Positions 1-8,499 of a stretch of 43,207 bases of DNA are shown one piece after another. Both the position numbers and the translations under genes were made by a program. Location: contig JAIRVZ010000048.1 in the NCBI GenBank assembly GCA_031253625.1, positions 1-43,207 of the forward strand. Reading direction: 5' to 3'. Source of the DNA: Dysgonamonadaceae bacterium. Its GTDB lineage: Bacteria; Bacteroidota; Bacteroidia; Bacteroidales; Azobacteroidaceae. The notes beneath the pieces are model-generated. The model worked only from the letters and a program-made list of their open reading frames with translations. It was not told the DNA's origin and did no database searches. Within the stretch, counting starts at the first letter, position 1. Each line of letters starts with the position of its first letter.

Positions 1-480
1 AGTCAATTTTTTAATCAGAAACATTTACCGGTTGGCGCATTGATAGAAGGCGGTTTTATATCGGGATATAAAAATCGTCCTGTCCCTGAAAATGTAAAAC
101 AAGGCAATCAACCATTTAAAGATTCCATAGATCACAATAAAATGATTGTTTTGGCTTCGGAAGATATTATCAGAAACGACATCACGGAAACCGAATCGGG
201 AATTAGAATATGGCCACTCGGTTACGACCGTTATTCGAGAGTTCAATTCGACAACCGGGAATTTATGTTTAATGCTGTCAGCTATTTAACAGACAGTTCG
301 GGAATCTCGAATCTCAGGAGCAAACATTTGCAATTGCGCTTATTGGATAAAGCTAAATTATCTAAAAATCCGATGACTATTGTTTTGATTAATATTTTAT
401 TTCCTCCTTTCATTCTTTGTGTATTGTTTGTTGTTAATTATTTGTTGAGAAAAAGAAAATATGGCAAGTCTTGGAGTTGA
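1..480 (+). CDS. gldG: GldG, gliding-associated ABC transporter substrate-binding protein (3' part)
   Basis: The reading frame is open from base 1, so the gene begins before the window. The visible 159 residues end in one hydrophobic transmembrane segment (around LINILFPPFILCVLFVVNYL) followed by a basic tail. The stretch FNAVSYLTDSSG...LRSKHLQLRLLDK is typical of the C-terminal end of GldG. In the family, GldG works with GldA (ATPase) and GldF (permease) in an ABC complex linked to gliding and to type IX secretion organisms. The TTG at 40 is not a credible start because the same frame reads well upstream of it. The dnaN promoter overlaps its last codons. Confidence 0.88.
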   Translation, partial: SQFFNQKHLPVGALIEGGFISGYKNRPVPENVKQGNQPFKDSIDHNKMIVLASEDIIRNDITETESGIRIWPLGYDRYSRVQFDNREFMFNAVSYLTDSSGISNLRSKHLQLRLLDKAKLSKNPMTIVLINILFPPFILCVLFVVNYLLRKRKYGKSWS

Positions 481-499
481 AAATAAATTCCTATATTTG
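471..499 (+). promoter_or_regulatory. dnaN promoter, Bacteroidetes type
   Basis: A TAnnTTTG box (TATATTTG, 492-499) is preceded by TTGG at 471-474. The spacing of 17-18 is slightly short for this class. Transcription would start near 506, giving a leader of about 40 bases before dnaN. Confidence 0.5.
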
Positions 500-547
500 C
501 ATTCTTGTTTGAAAAGCAAAAGTAAAATATAAAAACAACATATCATT

Positions 548-1672
548 ATGAAATTCGTAGTATCCAGTAATTCCCTTTTGAGCCACTTACAAACTGTTGG
601 CCGCGTGATTGCATCTAAAAACTCTATTCCGGTTTTGGATTGCTTTTTGTTTGAACTTCAAGGAGATAAATTAACCATTACGGCATCGGATAATGAAACT
701 CGTATGGTAACATCTATCAGTGTAAGCGAAGTTACCGGAGAAGGCGTTTTTGCCGTTCCTTCTAAAAATTTGTTGGATTCGTTGAAAGAACTACCCGAAC
801 AACCTGTTAGTTTCGACATCAACGACAGTACGTTGGAAATGAATATTTACTACGAAAACGGTAAGTATAATTTTATCGCTCAAAACGGAGATGAATATCC
901 TCAACCGAAACCGTTGAAAGAAAATGCAGTAAAAATCAATATGCCGGCCGATGTTTTGTTTTCGGGAATAAACCGCTCTTTGTTTGCAACTGCCGATGAT
1001 GAATTGCGTCCGGTAATGAATGGAATTTATTTCGATATTACTACCGATGATATTACTTTCGTAGCTTCCGACGGACACAAATTGGTTCGCTGTAAATCTT
1101 TGGAAATCAAAGGTGCGGAAAGAGCATCCTTTATTCTTCCTAAAAAACCCGCCAACTTGCTCAAAGCAATTCTTCCAAAAGAATCGGGCGAAGTGATGTT
1201 GACTTTCGACGATACCAATGCTTATTTCAAATTAGATCATTTTGACTTGGTTTGCCGCCTGATCGAAGGCCGTTACCCAAATTACAATGGAGTAATTCCG
1301 CAAAATAATCCATATAAAGTAACCATCGACAGGTTGTTACTTGCAGCAGCTTTGAAACGTGTTTCTGTATTTTCCAATCCGGCAAGCAGCTTGATTAAAT
1401 TGAAAATATCTTCCAACAGCATTCTTATTTCTGCACAAGATATTGATTTTTCGACTTCGGCAGAAGAAACGGTTGCCTGTGTTTACGACGGAACAGATAT
1501 GAGTATCGGTTTCAAAGGAAACTATTTGATTGATATTCTGAATAATCTTCCTTCTTCGGAAGTTATTTTAGAATTGGCAGATCCTTCTCGTGCAGGCATT
1601 ATTCTTCCGGTCGAAAACGAAGAAAATGAAGATTTGTTGATGTTGCTGATGCCGATGATGCTTAATGATTAG
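548..1672 (+). CDS. dnaN: DNA polymerase III beta subunit (sliding clamp)
   Basis: The 374-residue product has the family's usual length and the three-fold clamp repeat. The N-terminal MKFVVSSNSLLSHLQTVGRV, the central VASDGHKL (typical of the second domain) and the C-terminal VLPVENEENEDLLMLLMPMM-like end (written here LPVENEENEDLLMLLMPMML) all fit DnaN. It forms the ring that tethers the replicative polymerase to DNA. The start is the first ATG, about 40 bases after a good promoter. A 3'-5' exonuclease gene follows after 95 bases, and the gap holds a long hairpin that probably ends or weakens read-through. Confidence 0.97.
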   Translation: MKFVVSSNSLLSHLQTVGRVIASKNSIPVLDCFLFELQGDKLTITASDNETRMVTSISVSEVTGEGVFAVPSKNLLDSLKELPEQPVSFDINDSTLEMNIYYENGKYNFIAQNGDEYPQPKPLKENAVKINMPADVLFSGINRSLFATADDELRPVMNGIYFDITTDDITFVASDGHKLVRCKSLEIKGAERASFILPKKPANLLKAILPKESGEVMLTFDDTNAYFKLDHFDLVCRLIEGRYPNYNGVIPQNNPYKVTIDRLLLAAALKRVSVFSNPASSLIKLKISSNSILISAQDIDFSTSAEETVACVYDGTDMSIGFKGNYLIDILNNLPSSEVILELADPSRAGIILPVENEENEDLLMLLMPMMLND

Positions 1673-1760
1673 GGAGTTACACGAAGTTAAAGGAAGTTAT
1701 ACGAAGTTAAAAGAACATTCGTGTAACTTCGTATAACTTCCTTTAACTTCCTTTAACTTC
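1672..1760. repeat. Long inverted repeat between dnaN and the exonuclease gene
   Basis: Bases 1683-1709 are the exact reverse complement of 1725-1751 (27 bases) with a 15-base loop, and weaker pairing extends the stem outward. Each arm is built from a 10-base tandem unit of the form GAAGTTAAAG / GAAGTTATAC. There is no T-run directly after the stem, so a simple intrinsic terminator is not shown. It may be a small dispersed palindromic element. Confidence 0.85.
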
Positions 1761-1767
1761 TTATTTT

Positions 1768-2535
1768 ATGCAACTAACCCTCAAGAACCCTTTGGTTTTC
1801 TTCGATCTGGAGACAACCGGAATCAATATTGTTTCCGACCGTATTGTTGAGATTTCCTATTTGAAAGTTTATCCCGACGGTAAGGAAGAATCTAGAACAC
1901 GTAAGATTAATCCGGAGATGCCGATTCCACCACAGGCTACAGCAATTCATGGTATTACGGATGAAGATGTAAAAGATTGTCCTACTTTCAAATCAATTGC
2001 CAAATCATTAGCCGCACAGATTGAAGGTTGCGATTTGGCCGGTTACAATTCCAACCGGTTCGATATTCCTTTGTTGGCCGAAGAATTTCTAAGAGTGGGT
2101 GTGGATATTGATTTGATGAAACGAAAATTTGTTGATATTCAAACAATTTTTCATAAAAAAGAACAGCGAACGCTTTCCGCAGCTTATAAGTTTTATTGCG
2201 ATTCGGATTTAGATGATGCTCACAGTGCTGAGGCCGATACTAAAGCAACTTATGAAATATTGAAAGCTCAATTAGACCGCTATCAGGATTTGCAGAATGA
2301 TGTGAATTTCTTGTCGGAATATTCGTGCTTTGGTAATAACGTCGATTTTGCCGGACGGGTAGTTTATAACGATAAAAAAGAGGAAGTTATCAACTTTGGA
2401 AAATACAAAGGACGCTTAGTTGCCGACGTATTTAAAGAAGACCCCGGTTATTACGGTTGGATTATGCAGGGCGATTTTCCATTGCACACCAAAAAAGTTT
2501 TCACCAACATTAAACTAAGGGATTTCAATAAATAA
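1768..2535 (+). CDS. DnaQ-fold 3'-5' exonuclease with C-terminal accessory domain
   Basis: This 255-residue protein has the DEDDh exonuclease motifs: DLE at 13-15, GYNSNRFD in the second motif, and AHSAEADT with the catalytic His and Asp in the third. The family removes 3' nucleotides and includes the proofreading epsilon subunit. The last 60 residues (INFGKYKG...YGWIMQGDF) look like a small domain often attached to Bacteroidetes exonucleases of this type. Its place directly after dnaN suggests a role in replication or repair. It could be the proofreading subunit, but a second dnaQ elsewhere cannot be excluded, so no gene symbol is given. Confidence 0.88.
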   Translation: MQLTLKNPLVFFDLETTGINIVSDRIVEISYLKVYPDGKEESRTRKINPEMPIPPQATAIHGITDEDVKDCPTFKSIAKSLAAQIEGCDLAGYNSNRFDIPLLAEEFLRVGVDIDLMKRKFVDIQTIFHKKEQRTLSAAYKFYCDSDLDDAHSAEADTKATYEILKAQLDRYQDLQNDVNFLSEYSCFGNNVDFAGRVVYNDKKEEVINFGKYKGRLVADVFKEDPGYYGWIMQGDFPLHTKKVFTNIKLRDFNK

Positions 2536-2546
2536 TTCTTCAATTA

Positions 2547-2566
2547 CCGTCGGTTTAAACCGACGG
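2547..2566. repeat. Perfect 20-base palindrome after the exonuclease gene
   Basis: CCGTCGGTTTAAACCGACGG is fully self-complementary and lies 11 bases after the stop codon. An A/T-rich stretch follows (AAAAAATTTGTTTTTT), so it may act as a weak terminator or as a cruciform element. Confidence 0.7.
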
Positions 2567-2578
2567 CAATCGAAAAAA

Positions 2579-2610
2579 TTTGTTTTTTAACCAAAATCAG
2601 TTTACCTTTG
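2579..2610 (+). promoter_or_regulatory. psd-pssA promoter, Bacteroidetes type
   Basis: TTTG at 2579-2582, 20 bases, then TACCTTTG at 2603-2610. This is a consensus match, with transcription expected near 2617 and psd starting at 2655. Confidence 0.75.
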
Positions 2611-2654
2611 TGCTCTAAAGGAAAAAGATACAAAAATAACTTAAAAAAACTGAA

Positions 2655-3314
2655 ATGACAATCCACAAAGAAGGGTACAAAACGATTGCAGTAACTACAG
2701 TCGGACTGCTTTTGTTGAACCTTATTATCTACTATTTGGTTGGAAAATCATTGTTTTTTTACTTTATCCTTTTCACTTCTACTGTATTCTTCCTTATAAT
2801 TCTTAATTTTTTCAGAAGGCCGGTACGCATATTCGAAGTAGTCGATAATAACGTCATTGTAGCCCCTGCCGACGGCACGGTCGTGGTTATAGAAGAAGTA
2901 AAAGAAAGCGATTTTTTCCAAGAAGACCGCTTGCAATTATCTATTTTTATGAATGTTTTCAATGTGCATATCAATTGGATTCCGATAGGCGGAAAAATAT
3001 TGCATTCTTCTCATCAGCGAGGTCGTTTTATGGCTGCTTATCTGCCAAAATCAAGCGTTGATAACGAGCGTTCTTCAATTATTATAGAATCCGAATCCGG
3101 ACAAAAAATATTGGTACGTCAGATTGCGGGAGCTTTGGCCAAGCGTATTGTTACTTATACGAAAGAAGGACAAAATTGCCGAATCAACCAACAATTAGGA
3201 TTTATTAAATTCGGTTCGCGCGTTGATTTATATCTTCCCCTTGGAACAGAAGTATTGGTCAAACCCGATGATAAAGTTTACGGTAACAGGACTGCCATAG
3301 CCCGCCTCAAATAA
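2655..3314 (+). CDS. psd: Phosphatidylserine decarboxylase (short form)
   Basis: At 219 residues this is the short type of phosphatidylserine decarboxylase. It has two N-terminal hydrophobic segments (about residues 11-52), then VAPADGTV, FMNVFNVHINW and the self-cleavage site FGSRVDLYLP. Cleavage between Gly187 and Ser188 should give the pyruvoyl cofactor on the alpha chain. The enzyme converts phosphatidylserine to phosphatidylethanolamine at the inner membrane. The next gene, pssA, makes its substrate, so the two form a pathway operon with only a few bases between them. A consensus promoter lies upstream. Confidence 0.94.
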   Translation: MTIHKEGYKTIAVTTVGLLLLNLIIYYLVGKSLFFYFILFTSTVFFLIILNFFRRPVRIFEVVDNNVIVAPADGTVVVIEEVKESDFFQEDRLQLSIFMNVFNVHINWIPIGGKILHSSHQRGRFMAAYLPKSSVDNERSSIIIESESGQKILVRQIAGALAKRIVTYTKEGQNCRINQQLGFIKFGSRVDLYLPLGTEVLVKPDDKVYGNRTAIARLK

Positions 3315-3321
3315 TTTGCCT

Positions 3322-4002
3322 ATGAAAAATGTTCCCAATATGATTACGTGCCTGAATTTGCTTTCAGGATGTATGGCTTGTGTGATGGCATTGAACGGTA
3401 ATCCCTTAGGAGCATTTATCTTCATTATCATGGCTGCTGTCTTCGATTTTTTAGATGGGTTTGCGGCTCGTTTGTTAAACGCATATTCCAATCTCGGAAA
3501 AGAACTTGATTCGTTGGCCGATGTTGTTAGTTTCGGTGTGGCTCCCGGAATGATGATTTATGTTTTCCTGCAAAAGGCGTTGCTTGATAATTATCCTGCT
3601 TATGCATCTGTTGCTCTTTTAGCGTTCTTAATTCCCATTTTTTCTGCTTTGCGGTTGGCTAAATTCAATGTTGATGAACGTCAAACATCTTCTTTTATCG
3701 GATTGCCCGTTCCGGCCAATGCTTTATTTTGGGGGTCTTTGATTTATACACTACCCGGAGTAGATATTTTTCCGCAGTACAAAATAATAGGAGTTGCACT
3801 TGGCATATTCTTGTTCTCTTATCTAATGGTTTCGGAAATCCCGATGTTTTCGCTAAAACCCAAAAACTACGGATGGAAAGGAAATGAGTCGCGTTATATT
3901 TTGATTGCAACGGCAATTGCTTTGTTTGCCATATTTAACTTATCAGGCATTAGTCTGACTATTGTTATATATATATTAATGTCGCTTTTAGCAAAGAAAT
4001 GA
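3322..4002 (+). CDS. pssA: CDP-diacylglycerol--serine O-phosphatidyltransferase
   Basis: The protein has the CDP-alcohol phosphatidyltransferase signature DG-x2-AR-x8-G-x3-D-x3-D, read here from LDGFAAR through LGKELDSLAD, and several membrane segments. It makes phosphatidylserine from CDP-diacylglycerol and serine, which psd just upstream then decarboxylates. An in-frame TTG at 3316 would add two residues. The ATG at 3322 (MKNVPNMITC) is preferred because it matches the usual family start. The stop overlaps the start of the next gene by four bases (ATGA), indicating translational coupling. Confidence 0.93.
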   Translation: MKNVPNMITCLNLLSGCMACVMALNGNPLGAFIFIIMAAVFDFLDGFAARLLNAYSNLGKELDSLADVVSFGVAPGMMIYVFLQKALLDNYPAYASVALLAFLIPIFSALRLAKFNVDERQTSSFIGLPVPANALFWGSLIYTLPGVDIFPQYKIIGVALGIFLFSYLMVSEIPMFSLKPKNYGWKGNESRYILIATAIALFAIFNLSGISLTIVIYILMSLLAKK

Positions 4003-4643
4003 AAAAGAAAATCTATGCCTTATTTGATTTAGATGGCGTAATTATCGATACCGAGCCTCAATATGATGTTTTTTGGAGCGCCATAGGGAAAAAATACCGT
4101 CCTGATATTGAACGACTTGAAACCTTGATAAAGGGAACAACAACGCCCAATATATTGAATAACTATTTCTCTCATCTGTCTGAAGAAGAAACTTCCCTGC
4201 TCGTTAAAATGTATGGCGAATTCGAATTGAGTATGGATTATCCGGAAGTACCGGGCGCAATTGCATTTATTCGTTTGCTGAAAGAGGTCGGCATCCCAAC
4301 CGGTTTGGTAACAAGTTCGGGAGTCGAAAAAGTTGCGGTTGTGGCGGAACAATATCATTTCAACGAACTGTTCGACACGATTGTAACAGCCGGACGCATC
4401 ACTGAGGGAAAACCCAATCCGATGTGTTATCTTTTGGCTGCGAAAGATTTAGGCGCCGATCCTTCCGATTGCTTTGTGTTTGAAGATTCTTTTGCCGGTA
4501 TCCAATCCGGAACGGCTGCCGGAATGAAGGTAATAGGCTTATCCACAACTAATCCGAAAGAAACAATCCAAGATAAAGTAGTGTTGGCAATCCCCGACTT
4601 TCAGGGATTTACCTTAGAAGAATTGTTCGCTCTTTGTCTTTAA
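3999..4643 (+). CDS. HAD-family phosphatase, beta-phosphoglucomutase-like
   Basis: The 214-residue product has all four HAD motifs: FDLDGVI with nucleophile Asp10 and acid Asp12, TSSG, the Lys in EGKPNP, and FVFEDSFAGI. The cap sits between motifs I and II, as in the phosphoglycolate phosphatase and beta-phosphoglucomutase branch. The substrate cannot be read from sequence. It overlaps pssA by four bases and is probably the last gene of that operon. Its end faces the S9 peptidase end with a gap of only three bases. Confidence 0.85.
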   Translation: MKKKIYALFDLDGVIIDTEPQYDVFWSAIGKKYRPDIERLETLIKGTTTPNILNNYFSHLSEEETSLLVKMYGEFELSMDYPEVPGAIAFIRLLKEVGIPTGLVTSSGVEKVAVVAEQYHFNELFDTIVTAGRITEGKPNPMCYLLAAKDLGADPSDCFVFEDSFAGIQSGTAAGMKVIGLSTTNPKETIQDKVVLAIPDFQGFTLEELFALCL

Positions 4644-4646
4644 TCT

Positions 4647-7196
4647 TTAATCCTTATAAAGTTCATTCCACCAATCCGGTTGGTCTTTCAGCCACTTGGC
4701 AAACCACGCATAAATTGTTTTATTCCAGTCAATGCGTTTTTTGTATGCTGATATGGAGTGATTTTCACCTTCGACTTCAATAAATTCGACAGGTTTTCCC
4801 AATAATTTTAGGGCATTAAACATTTGAATGCTTTCTCCGACAGGCACATTGGTGTCGGAACTTCCGTGCAACAGTAAGAGAGGTGTATTGATCTTATCTG
4901 CGTGAAACAAAGGACTTTGCCCCGTGAATAATTCCGGATTATTCCAAGGAAAATTTCCGGCGGTCGCTGCTCCACCGTAAGAATATCCCCAATAACCTTT
5001 GCCCCAATAGCTGGCAATCGAACTAATGCCTGCATGAGAAATAGCTGCTGAAAAGATATCTGTTTTTGTAATCAGGAATTGAGTCATAAAGCCACCGTAA
5101 GAGGCACCTATACATCCTATTTTATTTTTATCCACAAAAGAATGAGTTTCACAGAATTTTTGGGTTCCTTCGATAATTTCATCGGCCGTAGGTTCTCCCC
5201 ATGCGTTAACATGGCGGGCCGAAAATTCTTGTCCGAAACCTGTTGCTCCACTCGGTTGTAGCGTATACACCACATATCCTAATGCCGCATAAACATTCAA
5301 CGGGTAGCGACTTTCAAAGTTTCGTGATGTCGGATTCGTTCCTCCGTAGAAATAAACAATCATCGGATATTTTTGCTTGGGATTGAAATTAGGTGGAAGA
5401 TAATACCGTCCCTTGATTTCACAACCGGTAGATGTTGTAAAGTTCCAGTCTTCAACTTTTCCCAACGATAATTCGGATAATTGCTCACCGAAAGGGTCGG
5501 ATAATAACTCTGTAGATTTCGATTTTAAATTGAAAGAATAAAGACGATAAGAATTGCTTACACTTTGCCCTCTGTACAAAGCTTGTGGAGCCGTTTTAGA
5601 AAGACTAAAATCCGCAATTATATCTTCTTTCAAATCTAATTTTTCAAATTTTTCATTTTTTGTATCATAGGTATAAATTGATACACGATCTTTGTCTTCC
5701 GATGTCAGATATATTTTATTATCGAAAACCGACCAATCGCAAGATTGTATAGACGGATTAAAATCTTTGGCAAAAGCCGTTATCTGCTTGTTTTTCAAGT
5801 CCATGATAAAAGCCTGCACATCGAAAGGATTAGAAATTTGGTCGGGAAGAATATTTAATCCTATTCCGTCGAAAGCTTCTGCACTTCCCTGTATAATTAT
5901 GTGTTTCCCATCGGGAGAGAAAGAAGCATCGGATATAAATCTATCCTGCGCCAACGTGTCGATGTCGGAAGTTCCCAAATTCATCATCAACAAGTCGTAT
6001 TTATAAAATAATCGTTCACTTAAATCTTCTTCGGTGGTCATAAACATCAGCCTTTTGCTGTCGGGACTGATGTCGCAAACGTACATATTGGTTTGCCCGA
6101 AAGTCAATCTTTCTGTCGTCTGTTGAGAAAAATCGTACTTGAAAAGGCTGTGTCTCTTTCTGAATGAACCCGACCGGTCGGAAGGAGAAAGATGTCTTCT
6201 AAGTGCAGATTTGTCGTTTGGCATACTTTCATCAACCGCCAAAATCATAGATTTTTCATCAGGAACGACATAAAATGATTCGAACGTTATATTTTCACCG
6301 ATTAATTTCTCTTCTAGCGTTTCCGGGTCAAAAATGTATACGTCTTTATTTTTGACACCATCTTTGTAATATATAATTCTGTCGGAAGAAGGCATCCAAT
6401 AAGGCTGAATGTTTGAAGGAAACCGGTAAATCGGTCGGTTGCCGTTCAAAATTCTCAGTTCATTGGTTACAACACTTTTTCCTCCATCATATACAGCTGT
6501 ATATTTTGCAGTGAAATATTTTCCCGAATGAGAAATACTTGATCCTGTGATACGGTTTCCTTCGATAATATCATTAATTGTGATTCGTCTTTTATCGTTC
6601 AACGAAATACGAAATTGAGTCAGGGAATCGTTCTTTTGAGGAATTAAAACCGTTTTGATTTCCGGTGTATCGAAATTGCTGAATGTGGCCAACCGCTTAA
6701 TAACTACGGAATATTGCCGTGGTTCCAATTTTAAATCAACATTAATGCTTGAAGATTTCGACAAGTCACTTTCTTTGGTTTCCTTACTTTTTCCTTTTTC
6801 TCCATCGATGTAGACTTCAAACATTTCTGTGCAGGTGATAGAAAGTTTGGCTTTACAAAATCTGTCGGCATCAATATTGAACGAAAGTAATTGAATCGCT
6901 TTATCCTGCCGGGGCCTCTTTGAATTCCAATCATAATGAGGAAGAGAAACGATACCGGAAGTGTCGGCCTTTAATATTTTCTTGCTTAAAAAAACTTGCT
7001 CGAAATTAACCGGAGTACTTAACAAATCTTTATCGGAGAAACTTTTTCCTGCAATATTTACACTATCGATGATTACCGGTACAAAAACCGAAAGTAATTC
7101 GGAAGATCTGTATGATTCTACCTTAATTTCTTTTTGAGAAAAGACAGATTGCCCAAAAAAAATAAGGACAAAGAGCGGAAATAACTTATTTTTCAT
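4647..7196 (-). CDS. Secreted S9 (prolyl oligopeptidase) family peptidase
   Basis: The product is a large periplasmic or exported serine peptidase. An N-terminal signal peptide (MKNKLFPLFVLIFFGQSVFS, then Q) is followed by a beta-propeller region with repeats such as SPDGKHIIIQG. A C-terminal alpha/beta-hydrolase domain has Ser699 in GASYGG, Asp781 in GSSDTNVP and His813 in GENHS. The family cleaves short peptides. An ATG at 7223 would add nine residues before the signal peptide, so the inner ATG at 7196 is preferred. The gene appears to be transcribed alone. A possible promoter (TATTTTTG on the minus strand, 7241-7248) lies just upstream. Confidence 0.9.
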   Translation of the reverse strand: MKNKLFPLFVLIFFGQSVFSQKEIKVESYRSSELLSVFVPVIIDSVNIAGKSFSDKDLLSTPVNFEQVFLSKKILKADTSGIVSLPHYDWNSKRPRQDKAIQLLSFNIDADRFCKAKLSITCTEMFEVYIDGEKGKSKETKESDLSKSSSINVDLKLEPRQYSVVIKRLATFSNFDTPEIKTVLIPQKNDSLTQFRISLNDKRRITINDIIEGNRITGSSISHSGKYFTAKYTAVYDGGKSVVTNELRILNGNRPIYRFPSNIQPYWMPSSDRIIYYKDGVKNKDVYIFDPETLEEKLIGENITFESFYVVPDEKSMILAVDESMPNDKSALRRHLSPSDRSGSFRKRHSLFKYDFSQQTTERLTFGQTNMYVCDISPDSKRLMFMTTEEDLSERLFYKYDLLMMNLGTSDIDTLAQDRFISDASFSPDGKHIIIQGSAEAFDGIGLNILPDQISNPFDVQAFIMDLKNKQITAFAKDFNPSIQSCDWSVFDNKIYLTSEDKDRVSIYTYDTKNEKFEKLDLKEDIIADFSLSKTAPQALYRGQSVSNSYRLYSFNLKSKSTELLSDPFGEQLSELSLGKVEDWNFTTSTGCEIKGRYYLPPNFNPKQKYPMIVYFYGGTNPTSRNFESRYPLNVYAALGYVVYTLQPSGATGFGQEFSARHVNAWGEPTADEIIEGTQKFCETHSFVDKNKIGCIGASYGGFMTQFLITKTDIFSAAISHAGISSIASYWGKGYWGYSYGGAATAGNFPWNNPELFTGQSPLFHADKINTPLLLLHGSSDTNVPVGESIQMFNALKLLGKPVEFIEVEGENHSISAYKKRIDWNKTIYAWFAKWLKDQPDWWNELYKD

Positions 7197-7288
7197 ATAA
7201 TAAATGTTATATTTGTGTTTCATTTTCGCATAAATGTCCTCAAAAATACAAGATTATTTTTTATTTGCATTTTTTTTGTAATTTTTTC

Positions 7289-7319
7289 TTTGAACCAAAG
7301 AAAAAAATGCTTACGTTTG
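7289..7319 (+). promoter_or_regulatory. Promoter of a non-coding transcript
   Basis: TTTG at 7289-7292, 19 bases, then TACGTTTG at 7312-7319, pointing right into a gap with no open reading frame. Transcription would begin near 7326, at the base of a GAAA-loop hairpin. Confidence 0.6.
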
Positions 7320-7324
7320 CAGAG

Positions 7325-7567
7325 ATATTAAATCGAAAGGTTTAATATTCTTGAGTTCCATTTTTCTTTCAACACAAATTGATACAGAGGTATCTTGAGT
7401 TTTTTTATCCCCAATTTTGTCATGTGGCTTGTGATAAGTAGCTTTCAGAATTTTTATTAGTAGTGTGTGTGTATCTTAAGAAGAGCCTTATTTGCAGTTT
7501 TGAGAAAGAAAATGGAATCTAGGAATTAAAAAATCCCGCGGAATAATAATCAGCGGGATTTTTTTAT
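7325..7567 (+). ncRNA. Candidate 6S-like structured RNA
   Basis: No protein is encoded between the S9 peptidase and porT, but the stretch has a promoter at its left, a terminator at its right and strong internal pairing. The first 25 bases form a 10-bp hairpin closed by GAAA (7325-7349). Bases 7356-7370 pair with 7504-7517 (TTCCATTTTTCTTTC with GAAAGAAAATGGAA, one bulge). The pairing continues inward between about 7369-7380 and 7489-7503. A long closing stem around a more open centre is the shape of 6S RNA, which binds the housekeeping RNA polymerase. The identification rests on shape, size (about 240 bases) and context only. Confidence 0.5.
7528..7567. terminator. Bidirectional intrinsic terminator
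   Basis: The stem AAAAAATCCCGC (7528-7539) pairs with GCGGGATTTTTT (7553-7564) and gives a T-run on both strands. It can end the candidate RNA from the left and porT from the right. Confidence 0.85.
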
Positions 7568-7585
7568 TTAGCGAATATGTCTTCT

Positions 7586-8305
7586 TTATTCAAAATTGAT
7601 TGAAAAAACAATCATTCGAGAAGTTCCTTTTGAGATAGCATTTGAGTATCTGCGCAGACTTTCGTCACGTAAATCGGGACGGTCTTTTTCGATCAAATCT
7701 GCCAACCCGAAACAAAAGCGGATTTCCGGACAAATTTTGACGATGGGCAAGTAGAAATCGCAACCTATCCCGAAACTTAAACCGTAATCGGATGTTTTTA
7801 ATAAAACAGCTTCGTTTAATTTTCTTCCCAGATTGAGTGAGCCATATCCTCCGACCAAAAAATAGGGTCTGTAATTATTTGAGCGCATCGAACTGAATTT
7901 TACATCGACAGGAAACATCAGGATATTAGAACGAATGGTTGCAGAATGTGTTTCTTGAGAACTTTCTTCTATAAATTTGAATCCCAAATCTCCGAAATGT
8001 AAGGTAGGAGTAAACCGCAGGTTCATAAAAGGGTTTAAGTAATAATCAGCAAGCAATCCCACACTAAACCCCGGCTTGTAGTTGGGAATTTCGGAAAACC
8101 AAGTTTCTCCATTCTCTCCTGTATATCCCGAATTGGTAAGAATCAAGTCCTGAAAATTTAATCCGACTGCCAATCCGAAATGGTACAGTCGCTGATCTCC
8201 ATACGGCTGGTTTTTTATTTTTTGTCGTTGTATTTGCGCTTGCGAAAAAACAGAAAACGAACCGGTAAAGCAGAAAATGATTATTATGAGAAAATATTTA
8301 TTCAT
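7586..8305 (-). CDS. porT: PorT, type IX secretion system outer-membrane barrel protein
   Basis: The 239-residue protein has a signal peptide (about residues 1-21) and a run of amphipathic strands ending in a hydrophobic-aromatic C-terminus (MIVFSINFE), as expected of a small beta-barrel. The N-terminal stretch QPYGDQRLYHFGLAVGLNFQDL is characteristic of PorT rather than of other porin-like families. PorT is needed for type IX secretion in Porphyromonas-type bacteria. Another T9SS component (porE) and a likely T9SS cargo protease are in the same window. A strong terminator follows the stop. Confidence 0.85.
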   Translation of the reverse strand: MNKYFLIIIIFCFTGSFSVFSQAQIQRQKIKNQPYGDQRLYHFGLAVGLNFQDLILTNSGYTGENGETWFSEIPNYKPGFSVGLLADYYLNPFMNLRFTPTLHFGDLGFKFIEESSQETHSATIRSNILMFPVDVKFSSMRSNNYRPYFLVGGYGSLNLGRKLNEAVLLKTSDYGLSFGIGCDFYLPIVKICPEIRFCFGLADLIEKDRPDLRDESLRRYSNAISKGTSRMIVFSINFE

Positions 8306-8385
8306 CCGAAAAATTCTTGAACGTCTTATAATTAACGAAGAATAAAGTCGGTTATTGCATTTTAATGTTGTCTCATAAGTTTTTT

Positions 8386-8498
8386 GAACGCAGATGACGC
8401 GGATGACACGGATTTACGCAGATTTTATATTATTGATAAACACAGACGTATAATTTTATTATCCGCGAAAATCTGCGTTATCCGTGTCATCTGCGTTC
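8386..8498. repeat. Long imperfect inverted repeat 3' of rnhB
   Basis: The left arm (8386-8426) and right arm (8468-8498) share GAACGCAGATGAC, ACGGAT and ACGCAGATTTT in reverse-complement order. The left arm carries an extra eight bases (GCGGATGAC-type duplication). The right arm ends one base before the rnhB stop codon. It could end transcription of rnhB, and it has the look of a dispersed intergenic palindrome. Confidence 0.85.
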
Positions 8499-8499
8499 T

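Noticed and set aside
1697..1735. loxP-like recombination site
   Set aside because: The 12-of-13 arm matches come from the tandem unit of the hairpin, the arms are in reversed order and the spacer has the wrong length.
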